Made by a program: the position numbers and the translations under genes. 64,000 bases of DNA from positions 811,001-875,000 of the forward strand of contig OX465107.1 in the NCBI GenBank assembly GCA_949987565.1, given 5' to 3'. The stretch comes from Luidia sarsii. Lineage: Eukaryota > Echinodermata > Asteroidea > Paxillosida > Luidiidae. Shown piece after piece: positions 12,477 through 27,400 of this stretch; positions within the stretch are counted from its first letter, which is position 1, and each line of letters begins with the position of its first letter. Under the pieces are notes generated by a model. It saw only the letters and a list, made by a program, of their open reading frames with translations, was not told where the DNA came from and made no database searches.

Positions 12477-15400
12477 GTAGAGGAACTTAATGTTGTTGTT
12501 TTGCAACTTTCTTCGATTTTAAAAAGAGGTTATAGGCCCCATTTATAAAGGTTCCTTCGAGTTCGACTCAGTTCCCGTAATATTGAAAATGGAGACTTCA
12601 TGTTTTCTCTCTAATAATAATAAGTTTTCTTTGCCGATTTTTCAAAATAATATTAGTTACGGCAATTACAGCACTAGACAACATTTTCCCATAAATATTT
12701 AACATTCCAATTTTCTGGACAATTAAGAATTAAGCAATTTGGGACCACTCTCTAAAATAAATGTTTTTTTCTGATTCCGATTATAGTGAAACTAAAATAG
12801 TAACATTAAAAACAACTTGAACAAGTTACTTTCTGTGAAAAGTAGGGTTACAGTCATCGCAAACATTTTCTTAAATTTCAATTCTTTGGCCAAGAATGTC
12901 TCACAAACTTATATCATGTATATATCACGTAAATCTGATTTATTTGATGGATTTCTTTCTGTTTTTCTTGTAAAAGTTCATGAGCAACGAGCCAATGCGA
13001 AGCGTGCACAGTCAGCCAGAGTGCAAGGGGTTGTGGGAGCTCAAAGGAGGAAATACGTAGCGGAGGAGGTAAGAACAGAAATGCGAAGATGACGTCTGTA
13101 CAGTTTATTGTCCCAACTACATCTGGGACTGGGGCTAAGCCTTAGTTTGGCCATGGTTTGCTTCAAACTCTATGCAGCAGTACTACATTTTGTATAACGC
13201 ACACCTGACAAGCTTATCTGTGAGCAACACTGGTGACCCTACTCCATCGTGCAAATGATATCGCAGTACCAGTGATACGAATACAACCTCTGACCTCTCA
13301 TGCAAATGCCGAAAAACGAGGGATGTTCGCTACTGCACTGCGTTGTACCGCCTAAAAGTCTGCGATGAAATCGCAAGCAACCATTGTGTCGGACATCCTG
13401 CGCCAATTATTGTAGAAATGCGTTTACAGCGCTTGTGTGGAAAGGGCTAAAGTCGTAATTCTGAATAGTATCCACACAATTAGCTCTTCAATCTGTAATG
13501 AAGTTTCTCGAATATTCAGAAATAAACCTTTTTTTTTTTTAGAATGGTCTCAAAAAGACTTTGAGAAATAGACTATGGAAGGCTGTGTATCTGAATGGCT
13601 TGAATGGGTAGCATAGTCATTGGCAGGAAGAAGCCACCATCCATATTAGATTGTAGCTTCACCATGCAGCAATTGAACAGCACCTGTTGTTAAGCAGGCA
13701 GTGCTCAGGGGGCCACTGAGTTCAAGCTGCCAAACCTGTCCTCAGACCATCACTGTTGTCTCACTCCCCTGGTCACCGTTGACACATTTTAATCAAGCCT
13801 TTGTTTCTGGATGGGACAAATGCCTGCAGCCAATGAAAGATATGAAGTGACAATCGCGCATTTGCGCCAATCTTCCTGTTTGAAGCCCTTGACCTGACTA
13901 GAAGCTTGGGACCTTTTGATAAATCATGGCTTAGCCCGAGACTTTGGCCTGGGAAGTTGGTGTACAACCCAATCTACAGTTCTTTGTGGAAATGCATCCA
14001 CAAGCCTGTGCTTCAATGCGTTGAATTTAGAGTACTGGTACGTTAGAGCAGATGTCTCCGGTTCAAGTCCCATCCGGTCAAATTTTCCTGGCTATTTTCA
14101 CAAATTTAAACAAAATCCCATTCAGTTTCTCCTTCGTTTTTGCCATTCTGTCTTTGAGAAAGGTCTGGCTAGGATCAAAACATCAGGCCCTTCTCATTTT
14201 TGATAGCCTATTTCTGGATAAAGTGAGAGCTTAAGGCATTGTTTCCAGATAGTCCTGATATTATGACGTCATTATCAGTAGGGGTGATTAGAATCTCTTC
14301 AGGATGATTGAAGAATCACGAGAACCAACGCTTCTTCCCGGAAACCCGCTTTTATGAGATGCTTCTAGCAACAGGCAAAGGTAGTCCACACCGTGGAAGG
14401 GCCAGAATGGTTATTGCCCACTGTGCTAGAGAAACCTGGCTCAGACTTGTCATCGTTAGGTTTAATTTAGTCGCAGCGTTGCCACGGAGATGCCCAAGGG
14501 AGGCTAGGCAGGATCCAGCCTCTCTCGTCATCGTTGTGGCCGGGGAGGCTCCTCAAGAACCTCTACCCCTCCTCCCGGATTCTCCTTCCGACCTGTTTGT
14601 TTTCCTACCCAGCAGCTCAAGTACTCCACCTCCCCTCTGCTTTTGTGTTGTCTTTATTGGGTAGCACTCAGTCAATACAGCTGCAGCGTGCAGAGAGAGA
14701 GAGATGTTAAGCTGTCCAGCCAGTCCCTCGATTGCACCGCCGACTGTGTGTGGAGTTTGGAACGGCAGAGTGATGGGGAGTGGTGGTAACAGATCTAGAC
14801 CATGCACTCTTACTTTAAATGATTGGATTCAATTTGCAAAGAAGGAACGGGACTGAGAGAGAGGGGTATCGAAGCTCCACCGATCAATCAAAGCGACGAG
14901 AGTAAAAAAAACCTGGCGGATCGATGAGAGAAACTCAATTTGCACTGGAGGTCATTAATGGAGGCTACAGTAACTTGGGTCAGGGGGTCGTCGCAGTTAG
15001 AAGGGAATTCTCCATCGTAGTAATAGAGTCAGTGACGACACAAAAGTAATTTGCTTGTTCTCCAAATAGTGAGTTCCAAGGAAAAGGCCAAATATGACGT
15101 TGGCTTTTTAAAGTCTCTCCTGTAACCCATCCTGATTGCAAAAATAAAAACCAATGATGAACCAATACTAGATGCCGGGCTCTTTTACAATAGTCCCAAG
15201 AAATGAAACTGAGAAATGCGAGAGAAATGATTATTTGAGAAATGAGGTTACATGTCTTGTAGACTGCGACATCTAGAAATATAGCTCTGTCCCCATGTTG
15301 TGTTGACAATTTCTATCGATTCTGCTGCTCTTTGTGCCATAGAGCTTGGCAAACATACGGCACATGACCCCTGACATTGTGCTATTCTCTAGAAGAAAGC

Positions 15401-18400
15401 AAGCAATTGCTGAATTGTGTTCTTGCGCTGTTTATTTTACACCGGGGCCATGTTGTGTACCGGTAAATGTTCACTTGCAAGAATAACAAGGAATGCTTAA
15501 CAATGAATTTTCTCTTTTTCACGGATTTTCTTTCACATGGCAACTAAACACTAGCATAGGCATATATATTCAAATATATTCTTTATTTGGGCCAGTCATA
15601 TATAATTATTATTACTAAGGCCAAGTAACATCTAAACAATTTTGATCAGAAAGAGTTAAGGCAGTTTTTCTTGACTGACTTTAGTAACTTTAGTAACATT
15701 TCAGGTTTGTAGCTTTTTTAAAATAATTATCTGAGACAACAAATTTGTAACAAAATATATTGACTTTATTTTACCATCATTGGTAGGTTTTCACTAGGTT
15801 CATTTCTGACATAATTCTCATCAACATATGGATAAATGGGACACGGCTGTTCTGTTTTCAGTCTTTTTTAGAGTCTTGCCTGGAATTTTGATGGAGGAAA
15901 TTATCCCCTTTAGAAATACCAGAGATCCCCAAGATTGTTTGCATCTAGCTGTCTCCCTGTTTACACTCCAACTCTCTCTAGTTGGCAAACACACCAGCCA
16001 CAAGTCAGCCAGGGCTTAGTCTGTTGCCCCTCCAATGGATCTTTAATCCGCCATTAAATGGATTCCTCTTTCTGGAGATGGATTCCGATAGTCCGTACAG
16101 TAAACAAGACCACAAAGGTCTCTGGCCACTCCATGTTGATCTCCCTCTCGATCAGTGTGGACTCGGCCTGCAAGAATCAATACTTGTTCTAAGTCTTCAC
16201 AAAAGCAAAGTTTACCCTGTGTCCATTTTTTGTCTTTTGTTGTTGGGGAATGAATAGGGTACGGCCATCCCAGTTGATGAAACTAATTGCATTTTACCTT
16301 TTCTTGTTTGGATGGGAAAAAACAACAACACAGCTTGCTGAATTCTTCATGTTTGATCGTTTTATACAACTGGCCGTTTCTTGACGGAGGCTATTTCTTG
16401 TGTGTTGTTACCTCTGAACTCTGTGAAAAAGCTTATCGTTGTATAACCGTCGTATAACTGAAAAGTCGTTATTACGATACCTCAAGTATTGGTGGCATTT
16501 CATTGGTCCATTCCAGTCATGTGCTGGGTAATTGCCATCCACTTGGCCCCAACCATAGATCTGTAGATGTGTCCCAGTAAATGTAATCTTGTCACCAACA
16601 GTCTGCCTATACAGGAGTCACAGGCTCAAATGCCACCCAATCTGCCTGTATTTTATTTCTTTTAGCAGGCAATGAGGCAAAGCATTGACCCTACAATGCA
16701 AATTATATTGAGCGGGGCAAAACCCTCGTTAAGGCTTTCAGCATAATTGACTTAACATAATTGCAGCATAATTATGCATGATTGCCAAGATAGGCAATAT
16801 CTAAAATGCGGCCCCGCCTTTGCCAACGCTGAAATCTTATACCTTCATATTTCTTTCGTTTCTGGAGATGGTTTACAGTTGGTATTGCAACTGTGAAATG
16901 CGATCGAAATTAGGAATGAACCGCTTTGGTCTGAATGAAAACAGGATTTCCACTCACAAGTTCTTTACCCAACTTGTAGATTTGTATACTCTTGGCCATT
17001 TCAGTCAGCACCAATTTTGAGTTGAAAACATCAGTACTCAGAATTCTGTAGTTAATCTTGAAAGAGGTGAAGCTATTTGTTTTTCATACAAACCATAATA
17101 ATCTCAAAATTTAGTGGGCCCACGTTTCGATCCTGAATTTTGAGATTTGCATTTTGGTAATTTTAGTCAGTAAGCAGTTTTCAACATAAAACCAGAATGA
17201 AGTTGAAAAGAAAGCATGGCTGTGGTATTGAAAATGTTGATGCCAATGGGAGATAGCCCAGGACACCATGTGAAAAGAGCTCTTTTGTGTGGTTCTAAAT
17301 AGAACAGACAGCTCTAAGTAAGAGACTGCCTTGAGCATTTGTATTCAGCTCTCCAGACATCCAAATGAACAGCACTCACAAAAAGCTGCTTAGAACATAC
17401 TTTACTTTACAGTCAGGAGTTGCTCGCATTGAGAAAAGCAGCTTCTAGAATAAAAAAACATCATGCCTTCTACATATTTAACCCATATCTGCCGGGTTAC
17501 AGGATTTCCCATAGGACACCGAAAAGCTTTTGGAAAAGCTGTCATTGATAATTTTCTTTTATAAAGTAATGTAGGTTTTTTTAGTTTGAGTTTGATAGGG
17601 GCTTTGGCAGGAACACTTTTTATGTGCTGTAACCAGTCAGACAGATATGGGTTAAAGATTTTTGACAGTTTTCATATCTTTTAGCCTCCATGTTTTGAGC
17701 TGAAGGTTGTGAAATTTTCATCCCCCCACATACGCCAGAGAACCTCACTAATCCTTCAATAATTGAGACTTTCCCCTTCACCCTCGTCTTGCCTGTCACC
17801 AGCTTTACGAGATGATCCGTGATAAGTTGACTACCGGTTACCACGGTTTGCAGCAGCTTTTCCGAGCCAACGATCCGCAAGGAAACAGCACAGTGACCAG
17901 AGTGGCTCTCTCCCGCATCCTGTATCACATGGTGGGGTACCTGAGCAGAGACGAAGTGCAGAAGCTCTTGGCAAGGTGTGTTCTTGGGACATGGGATCGG
18001 GGAAACATAGAAGCGCAGCAACAGCGACTGAAGTAGCCGCAGCAGTTTTCATAGCAGTAATGAGAGCAACAACAGTGGATGTGGAACGTCGCTGAAAATG
18101 AAAATGCTTCTGTAAGCAGTCCAACATTATAGCAGTTGCAGCCTCATATTTTGTACACAAAATTTGGGAGCCAAAGGGAATGTTCGTTATAGCCGAATGT
18201 TCGGTATATCGGCATTTGTTATAGCAATGTTCCACTGTACCAGAAGAAACAGCAGCATATTCAACACATTGACAGCGGCATCCGTGTTATTGACGCTGTC
18301 AACGACAACAAGGACAATGGTAAAAACGACAATGACAGCAGTGTTAAGGACACAAACAGCCGCGGCTATCGCAACAAGAACAGCAACAAATGCAATCATA

Positions 18401-21400
18401 GCAACTATAATCATTGCAACAGGCACACAAGCAACAGCAACTGTAACAGCAACAGCACCATCAACACAAAGACCAATAGCTACAGCAAGAAGAACAACCA
18501 TAACACCAGCACCATTTTTGTGTTTCAATCCAGGTTGGGTCTTGAGGAATTAGAAGCTGTCTCCTTTGATAATTTCATCGCCTGCTTTCGAGACAATGAG
18601 GTGAGTTATGTTCATTCACAGAGTTTAAACATAATTATTCCAAACCCCCAAAAAGTGCTTCTAGTAAAAAAACTTTCACCATATGCTCAAGATCCAGGTA
18701 CAATATTAATGGCTGCGTAGGTCCAAGTGATATTTCGGCTCACAGTGAAGTGAACAAAACATGCCTTTAATCTATTCATGAAATACAGCATGTTGTGGTA
18801 ATTGAGCACTCGCATTATAATATTTGCAAATCAGTTTCAGTAAGGAAGACCCTCATTCACATCTCAGTGCCGTTTTTATTTCTGGGGCAAAAATGCTGAT
18901 AGCACTGGATTGAAAAGACCAAACAAAATCAAATCAAGCCATAGTCCTGGCCACAGCACGCAGACAACTGGGACTTGTATTCAGAACAAAAATAAGAAAA
19001 CAACTGCACGGCCCTGAGGGAAGTTCTCCTTTGAAGAGGACCGTAATTCTGGTCCAGTCGTGGTCGGCACCAGGCTTGCGTAGGCTAATTTTGAATGCCG
19101 CACCGATCGAATAGCCACTGGCTCTCACCCAAATCAACCCACGCCACTGATCATGTTACGGAATAAGTTGACCAAAAAAGAAGGGAAAAAAAACAACAAC
19201 CAAGTATCATTGACTTGTTTATCTCACCATGCTACCATATTTGGCAAGTTTTCTTTCCATTTTGTAAAATATATATTGGGTGTCTTCTTTCATCTCTCTG
19301 TTTACAATTATTTAGGGAAATTAGATTGACCTTTTCGTCATAATTTCTTAAGGGGGGTCAGTTACCATGACAACAATATATAGGGCGATATAACGAAGTG
19401 GATGAATATTCCTGATTTTTGAAACGTGCAGCCAGAACAAGTAATATACAGAAAAGGGGTCGTTTTGGCAACCTTGTAAATGATGAAATTTTTGTTGTTA
19501 GCATAAAATTGCCGTATGCTAATGATTGATGGGTTTACTTCTTTGTAGACTGTGAAACGAGAATGGCTGAGCCCAGTGGCCAGGAAGGAGTTATCAGCTG
19601 ACCGTAAGAAGAACCATCTTGAAGACCATCTTTGCTTCAAGAAGACTGCACCTGAGATGGTGTCGGCTACGTTTGCTAATGCCCTCCTCAAAGACAAATG
19701 CAGACACGGGTATGCTCCTCCTCCTCCTCCTCTTCCTCCTCCTCCTCCTCCTCCTCCTCCTCCTCCTCTTCCTCTTCCTCTTCCTCTTCCTCTTCCTCTT
19801 CCTCTTCCTCTTCCTCTTCCTCTTCCTCTTCCTCTTCCTCCTCCCCCTCCTCTTCCTCCTCCTCCCCCTCCTCCTCCTTCACCTCCTCCTCCTCTATATC
19901 CCTTCTACCTCCTGTGCCTCCTCATCTACCTCCTTCTTCACATCCTCATTGATCCCCTCTCCTCCTCCTCTACCTCCTCCTCTACTTTTTCCTCTACCTC
20001 CCTTTCCTCCCCCTCCTTGACCTCCCTCTCCTCATCCTGCCCTTCCTCTTGTACCTCATCCTACCCTTCCTCTTGTACCTCATCCTACCCTTCCTCTTGT
20101 ACCTCATCAGCCATTGAAAATTTTTTTCCAGTCACTATCAGCCCCCACATCTCTTGCCAAATAAGAAGCAGATTCGTTGTAATACGGTATGCCACACATT
20201 CCATTTGACACCTTTGTGTGGTGTGTAACAATATCCATTCACCCATACCCCCAAAAAGCAAGATATTTTTGTCAGAATCTTGCTGAGAATACGCCCACTG
20301 CTGCATCATGTCTCAATGAAGTAGATTGAAAGGATGTTGGATTTTCTGGGCTACAACTCAGGATAGAACACTCAGTTCAATGATCGGCAATAGCCCACAC
20401 AACCTCCACAGATTGGAGACGCGTGCATTCAGTAGTGAGTGTGCGGCACTGACTGTTTGCTGGTCGTTGCAAACCAATTACTTGTCTCTCACAGGTGTTT
20501 TCTGGTTGAATTTGCCTCGCTCTTGCCCTGTGCTAAGCAGAGGGTATGAGTTAATGAAATTAAATGGCTACCCTGAAACCATTACAATGCATGTACTTGT
20601 GCACAGTATCCTCATAGCCAGCAGAATTTAACAGCCATTTAGGTGACAATATTTACTTTTATTGCAAGGATTAGTGGTATTTTTGCCCTTCAAAGTGTAA
20701 TTATTTAAAACAAATTGAAAGAACGGGTGTGTTGGTATAGAATGCCTTCGGTGACACCATGTTTACGATCCCTTTGGAGTACAAGGATGGCTCTGAGAAG
20801 AGCCAGTAGCTCAACATGATTATGGTTGTTGAGACTTGAGGGCTGCATTGGCTGACGTGTAGAATGATTGTGCCGACATATTCTGCATTATGCAGGTTGC
20901 TCGATGTTCCATGTGACCGGCCTGTTGTTGGGAGATTTTAAATCGCATTCATTCTTGAAACACTCCTTGTCATGTTAGTTTAGACTCTTTGTTCTTGTAA
21001 GCTAATTCTTGTGAGGGCGCCCTCTGTTGGTGACCCCAGGTACAGGCTATGACCCCACATTCCACAGCATTGTTTTAAGAAACCTCTTTATAAGATCAAG
21101 CTTTCTCCCAAGATTTCTCTTTTTTGAGCCCCTTCTCAACACTGCCCTTTGTACCAGAACATTACTGGATGAGGGTCTATCCACTGCACTCCGTCTATGT
21201 TCAAGCCGGTTTCTTGAGTCCGTGGTAACTTGTTGGACAGAGTGTGCACTGGTGCCCCAGGTCCTTCATACTCCTTGCAAACGATGTTCAACATTCTCCT
21301 CTGTAAGCTCATCTTGCAAACCTTAAAAGCTCATTTGGAGCTGCTGGCTCTTCTCAGATCCGCACACACTTACATAAAGAGATTATACACAAGGTGTCAC

Positions 21401-24400
21401 CCATGAATATTTTACATTGTGTAAGCACCAAGCAAACAGCCTGAAGTACAACTGTGTATCAACTGTTGTTCAGCCTGCTCATTAGAGTGTGTGGCTAAAA
21501 GACTGGCATTGTATGTGTGCTCTCTTGTCCTGCAGCGATTTCAACTTGCGCAAGCATCTGGCGCCCTCGTGCTTTGAGGCAGGGTCAGTGGTCTTGGCGC
21601 CTCAGCTGGAGGAATGTCTTGCTAGCATTGGGGTTCGTCTGGATGATTATGAGATGCAGAAATTGTGGGAAAGGTACGTATCAGTCTGCCCAGAAAGAAT
21701 TCCCTTCAGGAGAATTTCAAAGAAAGGGAAAGCTGTTTTCATTCTGTTCCCGTCAGTATTTCATTCATTTTTTTTTACTTGAAATTTTTTTTGAGCAATT
21801 TTGAAAAATGGCAAAAAAAACTTTGACTGGACTGGGACTTAAATCCGTTACCTCTGGTTTTGCGTACTAGCTTTCTTACCATCTGAGCTATACATCCCTT
21901 AGAACGTGGCCTTCCTAAATAGTCAACTAGTCTTTGCTGGGGTGGGGGCACCAGATAGAAGTATACAATCATTAACGCCATCCCATCTACAGGGATCACA
22001 CCCATACTTTCATTCAGATACAAACAACCGATCGTTGTAAACCTGGCTACAACAGCAAGAGAATTCTGAATAAGAAAGTTTGTAGTCACAGCAATCCCTT
22101 TTGAGAATGAGTATGGCTCTGTGAAGAGATAATAGAACGATTATACAAGTTGGTAAATTTTACAACTGGTGAGTGGAAACTAGATGTTTGGAACAGTATG
22201 CTTCTATTTCTGGCCTCTTAAGGCTGGCATTACTCTCCTTAGGAAAGTCAAAGCATCCTGTTTGAAATATTCCCAGTACAATTTGAGGCAGAAAAATAAT
22301 CGGTAACACAGAAATACATTGCACCACTACATGCTCAAGCGGGAACCAGTTGTGTAGGGTTTGTGTAGCGCTTCGCAAGCAGTGTCCTGAATTCTCTGTC
22401 TCAAATCATGTTGCATATGTATTGAGTTGTCATTCACTCATTCTCACCAGTCCTTCTCAGAGATAATCCTGAGTGGTGTTACCGTAAACCCTACTTTCAT
22501 TGTACAATAATTGCACATGTACTTATTAATTTGTTTCTCTATTGCTGAAGGTACGACTTGGAAAACACCGGTGCTGTCAATAGCAGTTGGTTCTTCCTTC
22601 AGCTGGGTCTGGACAATAGAGGGCAGTATTTGGTCCGGGCCAAAACAGCGCCCCCAAGAGTCCGAAACCAGCCAAGAACCCCCTGGGTGGTGAGTGAGCC
22701 AAACTCTTGTCCTGTCATGAAACACAAGTCATTTTTAATAACAATAAAAGTATGTTAACTTTTTAGTCATATTCCATTTGTCAGTGTTTTTTTTTTATTT
22801 ACTGAATCGTATGAAAAAATTAGCCTATGGTCTTAAGATTTATATAAGATCATGAGATTATCTAAAAGCCACAAGATTTGCATGATTTCAGGCTATTTTC
22901 ATTAAGAGGAGGTTTAATCTGGCATTGTAAGCACTAAGTAGTATGAATGCGTTTAGATCTTATTGGTATGATACATCACTAAAATGTTTTCATACATAAA
23001 TTATAGACAAAATGCCTTGACTGTCTGCAGATTTACCTCAAGACAGAAGACGTCTAAGTCTAGAGATTAATGCAAGGCCGTAAGATTTGCCTCCATAATC
23101 AGGGATTTGCACAAAATCAGAGATGAGAGCCTAAAAAGTTGTTTGGGGATTTGGCAAAGGTTTGGAAAAAAAAGCGTCAAATCACGGCGTTTATACAATT
23201 TGTTTTTTAAACTATCAGAAGCTTTGCAATTACCTGCCAGGATTAACATCAAAGCTCTCTTGTCTCAGCTGGCCAGAAATAAAATCAGACATTGAATGAA
23301 AAACATCTTGAATTGCATCTTTAATTTGAATTTTGGGAAATGCATTTTTCATTGATAGCAACAGATACCGGAGGAGATGCAGGAGGTAATGGAGGAAGTT
23401 GAGAACCTCGCACCTCAGCGTCTGCAACCTCCTCAGACTGACACCCCAAGACCTCCCTCCGTGGACATCATTTCATTTCTCCTCAGAAGGGTAGGCACTC
23501 CCTTCTCTTCTCACAATCAAGTCTCGGTTTTCAGATATTGAGTTTGCCTGTACGGACGCCAGGAGCCATTTATATTGGAATAGGAACTTATTTGGATGGG
23601 TTGCGTTAAATTCAGCATCATAAATAATTCTCAAAATTTAGTGGGCCTGACGTTTCGATCCTAGCAGGACCTTTCTCAAAGGCAGTAAGGCATCATACAA
23701 AATTGAAAGAAGACAGCTTGTTCTCACGGTCTGCCTCTCTCTCAGGAATTCCCTTCCTTGTTGATGTTTCCCCATGATCTTGCCCCTTTTAAGAGGCATG
23801 TCAATTCCTATCTCCAGCCTTCCTGAGTCCCTCTCTATCTCCTTCTTTCCTAGGCCCTTAACCTTGCGTGGCTTTGTAGCCTTGTTTTGGGCGAATCTAC
23901 ATTGATGAATAAAAGGAAAAGGAGACTCATTATCTGCCACAGCTATGCAGATTTGAATTCACCACTTAACCTTGGCTAGCTTGATGGTTATAAGATGTCT
24001 GCACTAGAAAGCAGGAGTCATGGGTTGGATTTTGGACCAAGCTGCTTGTGTTTTTTTCTCAGAAACCCAGACAGGCCATTGTTACAAGTGTGGAATATTA
24101 CCCCTAACCTGCCCTGGCCTGCTTTTTTTGTTTAAGAAAAAAAAACCATGCATTTTGATAAAAAAAACTGACATTTTGATCCTAGCAGGACCTTTTTCAA
24201 AAAGCAGAAAGAAAAGACATTGTTTATGAAATTAGAAAAGGAAAATCAACTTGGAAGAAATCAAATCAAGGTTGACATTTTGGATTGAGTTTGTGGTCAA
24301 AATATTCCCTCTTCATTGTTTAGTTTTTTGGAAAAAAATTTAAACCGTAGCGTCCAATTTGATGAAAGCCTTGGTTTGTAATAATTTCTGGACTTCTGTC

Positions 24401-27400
24401 TTTTCTTTAACTCGTACTAATTAAATTAAATAGATGTGTGTTCACCAATGGTTTATTTTGCTTTATTTTTCTTCAGTTCATGTGTGCTGAATGATGAGTT
24501 TTGTCGTGGTTCCTTGAAATATATGGCCTTATTCACCCCTACTTCTCTCTTTCAGCTTGTCTCTTTGATGTTTCCCCCTTCCACTACCAAACCCCTGCCC
24601 TTCCCTTTGATCTCCCCCTACCACCTATCCCCTTTGTCCTCTGTCTGTCATCCATGTCCCTGTTACTCTCCCCTCCTTTTTTGTCCCTTTCATTCTGCCT
24701 TTGAGAAAGGCCCTGTTAGGATCGAAACATCAGGCCCTGATATTCACCTTTTGGTCATTTTAGTCAGTGAGCAGTTTGCAAAATTTTTGGATGGCTGTTA
24801 AAGTTTGAGCCCTATGAAGCAAGCAAAGATATTCACCATTTGAATGTAGCCTTTTTATTTTTGTCTAACGTGTAACTGTTTTTGTCCGGTTTGACTGGCA
24901 GATGGAGCAGAATTTCCATGGTTTCCTGATGGGCTTTGAGCATTTTGATCACAACAACGACGGGACAGTCTCCAGAGCCCAATTCAGGGAGGTGTTGTCT
25001 GAGTACGACCTTCCCATGTTCCCTGCCGAGATTGAACACCTTCTGGAAAGGTAAGGGCTCTCACACAATCTCAAGTTTTCTTGTAGGTGTTGAAGAGTGG
25101 AAAAACAGATTTCTTGCGGGTTTTAGACACAAAGCAGTTATGAGTTGTGGGTAAAATAAATTCAGAAAATATCCACAGAAGAGACATCCCCAAGAAAAGC
25201 ATGCCTTGTTGACAGGAGTAGAAATAAGGGAGACAGTTAGTGAAGTCTTGTTAAAATTTGGAATTTCCTGGGGAAAGTGGCAGGGGTAGGTCCCCGTGAC
25301 AGGGGTAGGTCCCCGTGACAGGGGTAGGTCCCCGTGACACGCCTGGTCTTCCAAAGCATAGATTAGATGCTTCCTGTGTAGTTTGTTCCTGTGCCAATCT
25401 TGTCTGGTGTAGAATGTGGTTTTGATTGAGAGTCACAAATCTCTCTCGTCAAGGACGACTGCGGACTCTTGAGGCATTGTTCACCGCACGGACAGCACGG
25501 CGTGTTGGGGGCTGGGTCTTAAGACACCCCATTCTGCCGTACATTAGCTCCTGAAGTCATCCTTATTCCCAGGGTGTCTCATCTTGTTAGTCGCAGTAAT
25601 GAAAAGGAAATGTGGGATCTGAAATGGCAGCTCTTGGCATCAGGAAGTTGCACATTGCGAATTCATTGAAGAGGTTTCTAGCCTCAAAATAGTGTCCAGG
25701 ATCATTGTGGTGAAAACTTGAAAACAGATGAAAACTTGTTTTCATTTTTCCCCCTTTTTGCAGTGCTTCTTTTTGGGGGGAACATAATAAACTTTATCTC
25801 TACAACCTCAAATAATCCTAAAATTTATTATTTTAATCAGGAAAGATAATATAAAATTGTTGAAGATTTTAAATATTGTACATGTATTCCACACTGTACA
25901 TGTACTGGGTATCTACATTCAAATCATGCATGGCAGACACATGTACATTTTGATGATAACTTGCCATGCATTCTCATAAACGTTTGAAGTGTTTTGGAAA
26001 GTACCGGTTGGGGCCACACTGTCATCCCATTTCTCCCTATTAACACGTTCATTTGCCACAAAAAAGAAGTGGACTGGGGTTGGGTAGGGGTGGGTGGGGT
26101 GGGTGGGGGTATGTTTGAGATGATACATTATTAGGGTGATGGGATAATGGGTTGTGAGGCTGTAGTGAGCCATGACATCTTCACTGTTCTAGTTACTTGG
26201 ATATTTTATGCTTTTGTTTTTATTTTCGTTCTTTTTTTCTTTTTTTCCCCCGTGGTGATAGGTCCAAGCTTCGTAGCAAGGACGGCCGTGTTGGCTATCG
26301 GGATTTCCTAAACAAGTTCATGTCAAGGCTGGACAATGGACTAGCGCACCGTATCATCATGGATGGAACGCACAGGTATTCAAGAGAATTCAAAGGAAGA
26401 TATTGTGATCTTAACACGGAAAAACGGCTGTGAACAGATTAACCGGAGATGCAAAAGTCTTCAAAGATAGAGAGTTGGATATTTCTGTGCTTGTAAGACC
26501 TTTCTATGCTTTGAAGAATGACCCTGTGAGGAACAAAAGAGGAGTACTCCTAAACCTTTGAAATAATAAAAGATTTACAGTCAAGCTTTTTGAAAGATGT
26601 TCTTGTCACAATATCTTGGCGCAGTATCCGTGAACTATAGACTAAACTCTGAAGGACATGGATTTGCTGACATGAATTTGGCCTTCTCAGTCCCTCTCTA
26701 AAAAGACTAGATTTGCCCCTGAGACGTACATGACAATTTACAATTTCAAGAGATTTCATTAACCCCCCCATCCCAAAAACCTACCCCAGCCCCAACAAAA
26801 CCTCCCCTTAACCCCCACCCTAACCAACCACTCCCCATCAGACAGTCTTAGGGATGCTGTCCATCAAATATCTCTGAGGGGGTTTAGCATTTAATAGGAT
26901 GATCATGAGCCTCCCCACGTGGACTAGTATAGATGGCGCTAGTGCATGTGCGCAGTGTCTCCTAAGGGCGTTGAACATTCTCCCATTATGACCTGCCCGC
27001 TCACAGACAAGTAATCGTCAACTTGGCAGGAAAGTGTCTCACTCCTTTCCTCCCGGGAAGATCATCTGACAAAGACACAAGCAAGGGTTGAGTCTCCCCT
27101 CCACTCCCTTCCCGACGATTTAAGCCTGTTTAGGTGATTAGATTCCTGCCTGTCTCTCTCTCTCTGTCTCTCTCTGAGCGCCACTTGCAAGTCCAGGCAC
27201 ATTTGCCTTCCAGTCCTTTGGCGTCTTTGTTTGAGATTCATGAGCTGTTGGATTGATTGAGTCTGGTCTTGATATCAGTCTGTCTGAAACATCCCCACCC
27301 CCCCCCCCTTCTCTCCCCTTCCCTCACACTAGACAGATTATTATATGTCAGTGCATATTTGCCTTCCATCTTCAAGTTTTCCTCTCAGCCCACAAGACCA

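Larger units (their letters stand above)
13069..17802 (+). other. EFCAB6: EFCAB6 intron 2 (4.7 kb)
   Basis: Phase 0, with donor GAG|GTAAGA and acceptor CACCAG|CTTTAC. It contains a tRNA-derived SINE piece at 14015-14105 followed by a family-A module at 14140-14205, and a second family-A end at 17095-17190. The remainder shows no recognisable element or exon. Confidence 0.7.

Noticed and set aside
18164..18553. Thr/Ala-rich 129-residue open frame
   Set aside because: It arises from the AACAGC-rich simple repeat in EFCAB6 intron 3 and only its end overlaps the true exon 4 (18534-18600).
19688..20208. Open frames rich in Glu, Ser, Leu or Pro across 19.7-20.2 kb
   Set aside because: They are the different frames of the CCT/TTCCTC microsatellite in EFCAB6 intron 5. 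Only 19549-19709 is coding.
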